Both the position numbers and the translations under genes were made by a program. Positions 16,783-17,388 of a stretch of 17,388 nt of DNA are shown piece after piece. The notes beneath the pieces were generated by a model, which saw only the letters and a list, made by a program, of their open reading frames with translations, did no database searches and was not told the origin of the DNA. The stretch spans positions 1 through 17,388 of the forward strand of contig JABSRR010000143.1 in assembly GCA_013215025.1 (NCBI GenBank), in the 5' to 3' direction. The stretch's first letter is position 1. The number at the start of each line of letters is the position of its first letter. The DNA comes from Pseudomonadales bacterium. GTDB taxonomy: Bacteria > Pseudomonadota > Gammaproteobacteria > Pseudomonadales > DT-91.

Positions 16783-17388
16783 TTAGGAGTTACCCAGTAC
16801 CAGTTTTGTTAAATGGCGACGGCTATCCGTCGTACCAATTTCTATAGGCTGGCCATTATAGCTGAGGCTAACCCCTGGTGCATATCCTAATGTGACTTTA
16901 AAGGGTGGTTTTCCCTCTAATTCGAGTAAATCGTCAGACTTTTTTAAGGAGGCGAAGATTCTTTCATTATTGCCATCATAGACTTCAACCCAACAATCTT
17001 CAGTAAATTGAAAACTCAGGCGAGAAAGCGCTGGCTCGGTGGCTTGTTGACTGGTGATGCGACTGACAGGCGTTTCAATTTGTGGCAGCAAGGCCTCTGT
17101 AGGGTTATCACCAGCGATTAGGGCAATATCATTGATGGCGGTAGAACCCTGCGGCGTATCGATCACGATGTGCTCCATCGATAGCTGATCTATTTGACTG
17201 GCAACACTATTACCACTTTGCGGCAGCAGCAGCACACCACACAGCGCAACAATCAGCGCAGCCATTAAACCTAACCCGGTTCGGTGACGCTTATGCTGCG
17301 AGCGCATGCTTAAACTGGCAAATACAGATGGCTTGCTCAGTTCTGGTTTTATTTCAACTTGCTGCTGAGCTTGTTGCTGAGCCTGCTT
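16783..17388 (-). CDS. rodZ: Cytoskeletal shape protein RodZ, C-terminal part (N-terminus beyond the right edge)
   Basis: Inner-membrane protein that links MreB filaments to the wall-elongation machinery. About 201 C-terminal residues are visible and the frame stays open to the window edge. The visible part begins with a Lys/Gln/Ala-rich cytoplasmic linker ([15 protein letters not shown]), then a basic stretch, a transmembrane helix at visible residues about 38-56, a low-complexity periplasmic linker, and the C-terminal beta domain (DUF4115 type) with [17 protein letters not shown] and [17 protein letters not shown]. The cytoplasmic helix-turn-helix that binds MreB would lie outside. The neighbour ispG and the run to der match the usual rodZ-ispG-hisS order. 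Confidence 0.93.
   Translation of the reverse strand, partial: KQAQQQAQQQVEIKPELSKPSVFASLSMRSQHKRHRTGLGLMAALIVALCGVLLLPQSGNSVASQIDQLSMEHIVIDTPQGSTAINDIALIAGDNPTEALLPQIETPVSRITSQQATEPALSRLSFQFTEDCWVEVYDGNNERIFASLKKSDDLLELEGKPPFKVTLGYAPGVSLSYNGQPIEIGTTDSRRHLTKLVLGNS

Overview
The window is ordinary core chromosome of a gammaproteobacterium. This follows from the gene order rpoE-rseA-rseB-rseC-lepA-lepB with nadB divergent from rpoE, the pair sdhE-ygfX divergent from ygfZ, and the run rodZ-ispG-hisS-yfgM-bamB-der. The LepA N-terminus and the sigma-E (AlgU/MucA-like) locus look closest to pseudomonad or marine (for example Cellvibrionales-like) relatives, but the sequence alone does not fix the order or genus. 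Base composition looks moderate and even. I see no insertion sequence, prophage, CRISPR array, tRNA or rRNA.

Layout. 1-497 (minus): 5' part of lepB, running off the left edge. 506-5352 (minus): lepA, rseC, rseB, rseA, rpoE, transcribed from rpoE towards lepB. 5353-5590: divergent control region. 5591-7195 (plus): nadB. 7316-8048 (minus): sdhE and ygfX, overlapping. 8153-9160 (plus): ygfZ. 9242-9934 (minus): ung. 10050-10937 (plus): an alpha/beta hydrolase. 10960-17388 (minus): rodZ (cut by the right edge), ispG, hisS, yfgM, bamB, der, packed with gaps of 6-16 bases as one probable operon.

Functionally, the left block is the envelope-stress sigma factor with its anti-sigma factor (RseA), the anti-sigma protector (RseB) and the membrane protein RseC, followed by the translation GTPase LepA and signal peptidase I. 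The middle block handles flavin and Fe-S biology (NadB, SdhE, YgfZ) and uracil repair. The right block joins shape control (RodZ), isoprenoid synthesis (IspG), His-tRNA charging (HisS), outer-membrane protein assembly (YfgM, BamB) and ribosome assembly (Der).

Several starts differ from the longest open frame, on the basis of Shine-Dalgarno sites and family length: lepA (GTG at 2305, 599 aa), rseA (4728), sdhE (8048), the hydrolase (10050), der (12423) and yfgM (14302). I found no convincing new multi-gene system. The points most worth a second look are an 18-base in-frame triplication in rseB, a cysteine-rich open stretch in frame after the UAG of ung, a sigma-E-like promoter and bulged hairpin upstream of rpoE, an RNA-type hairpin with a coupled mini-ORF between rseA and rseB, and an apparent loss of the usual catalytic acid in the hydrolase.
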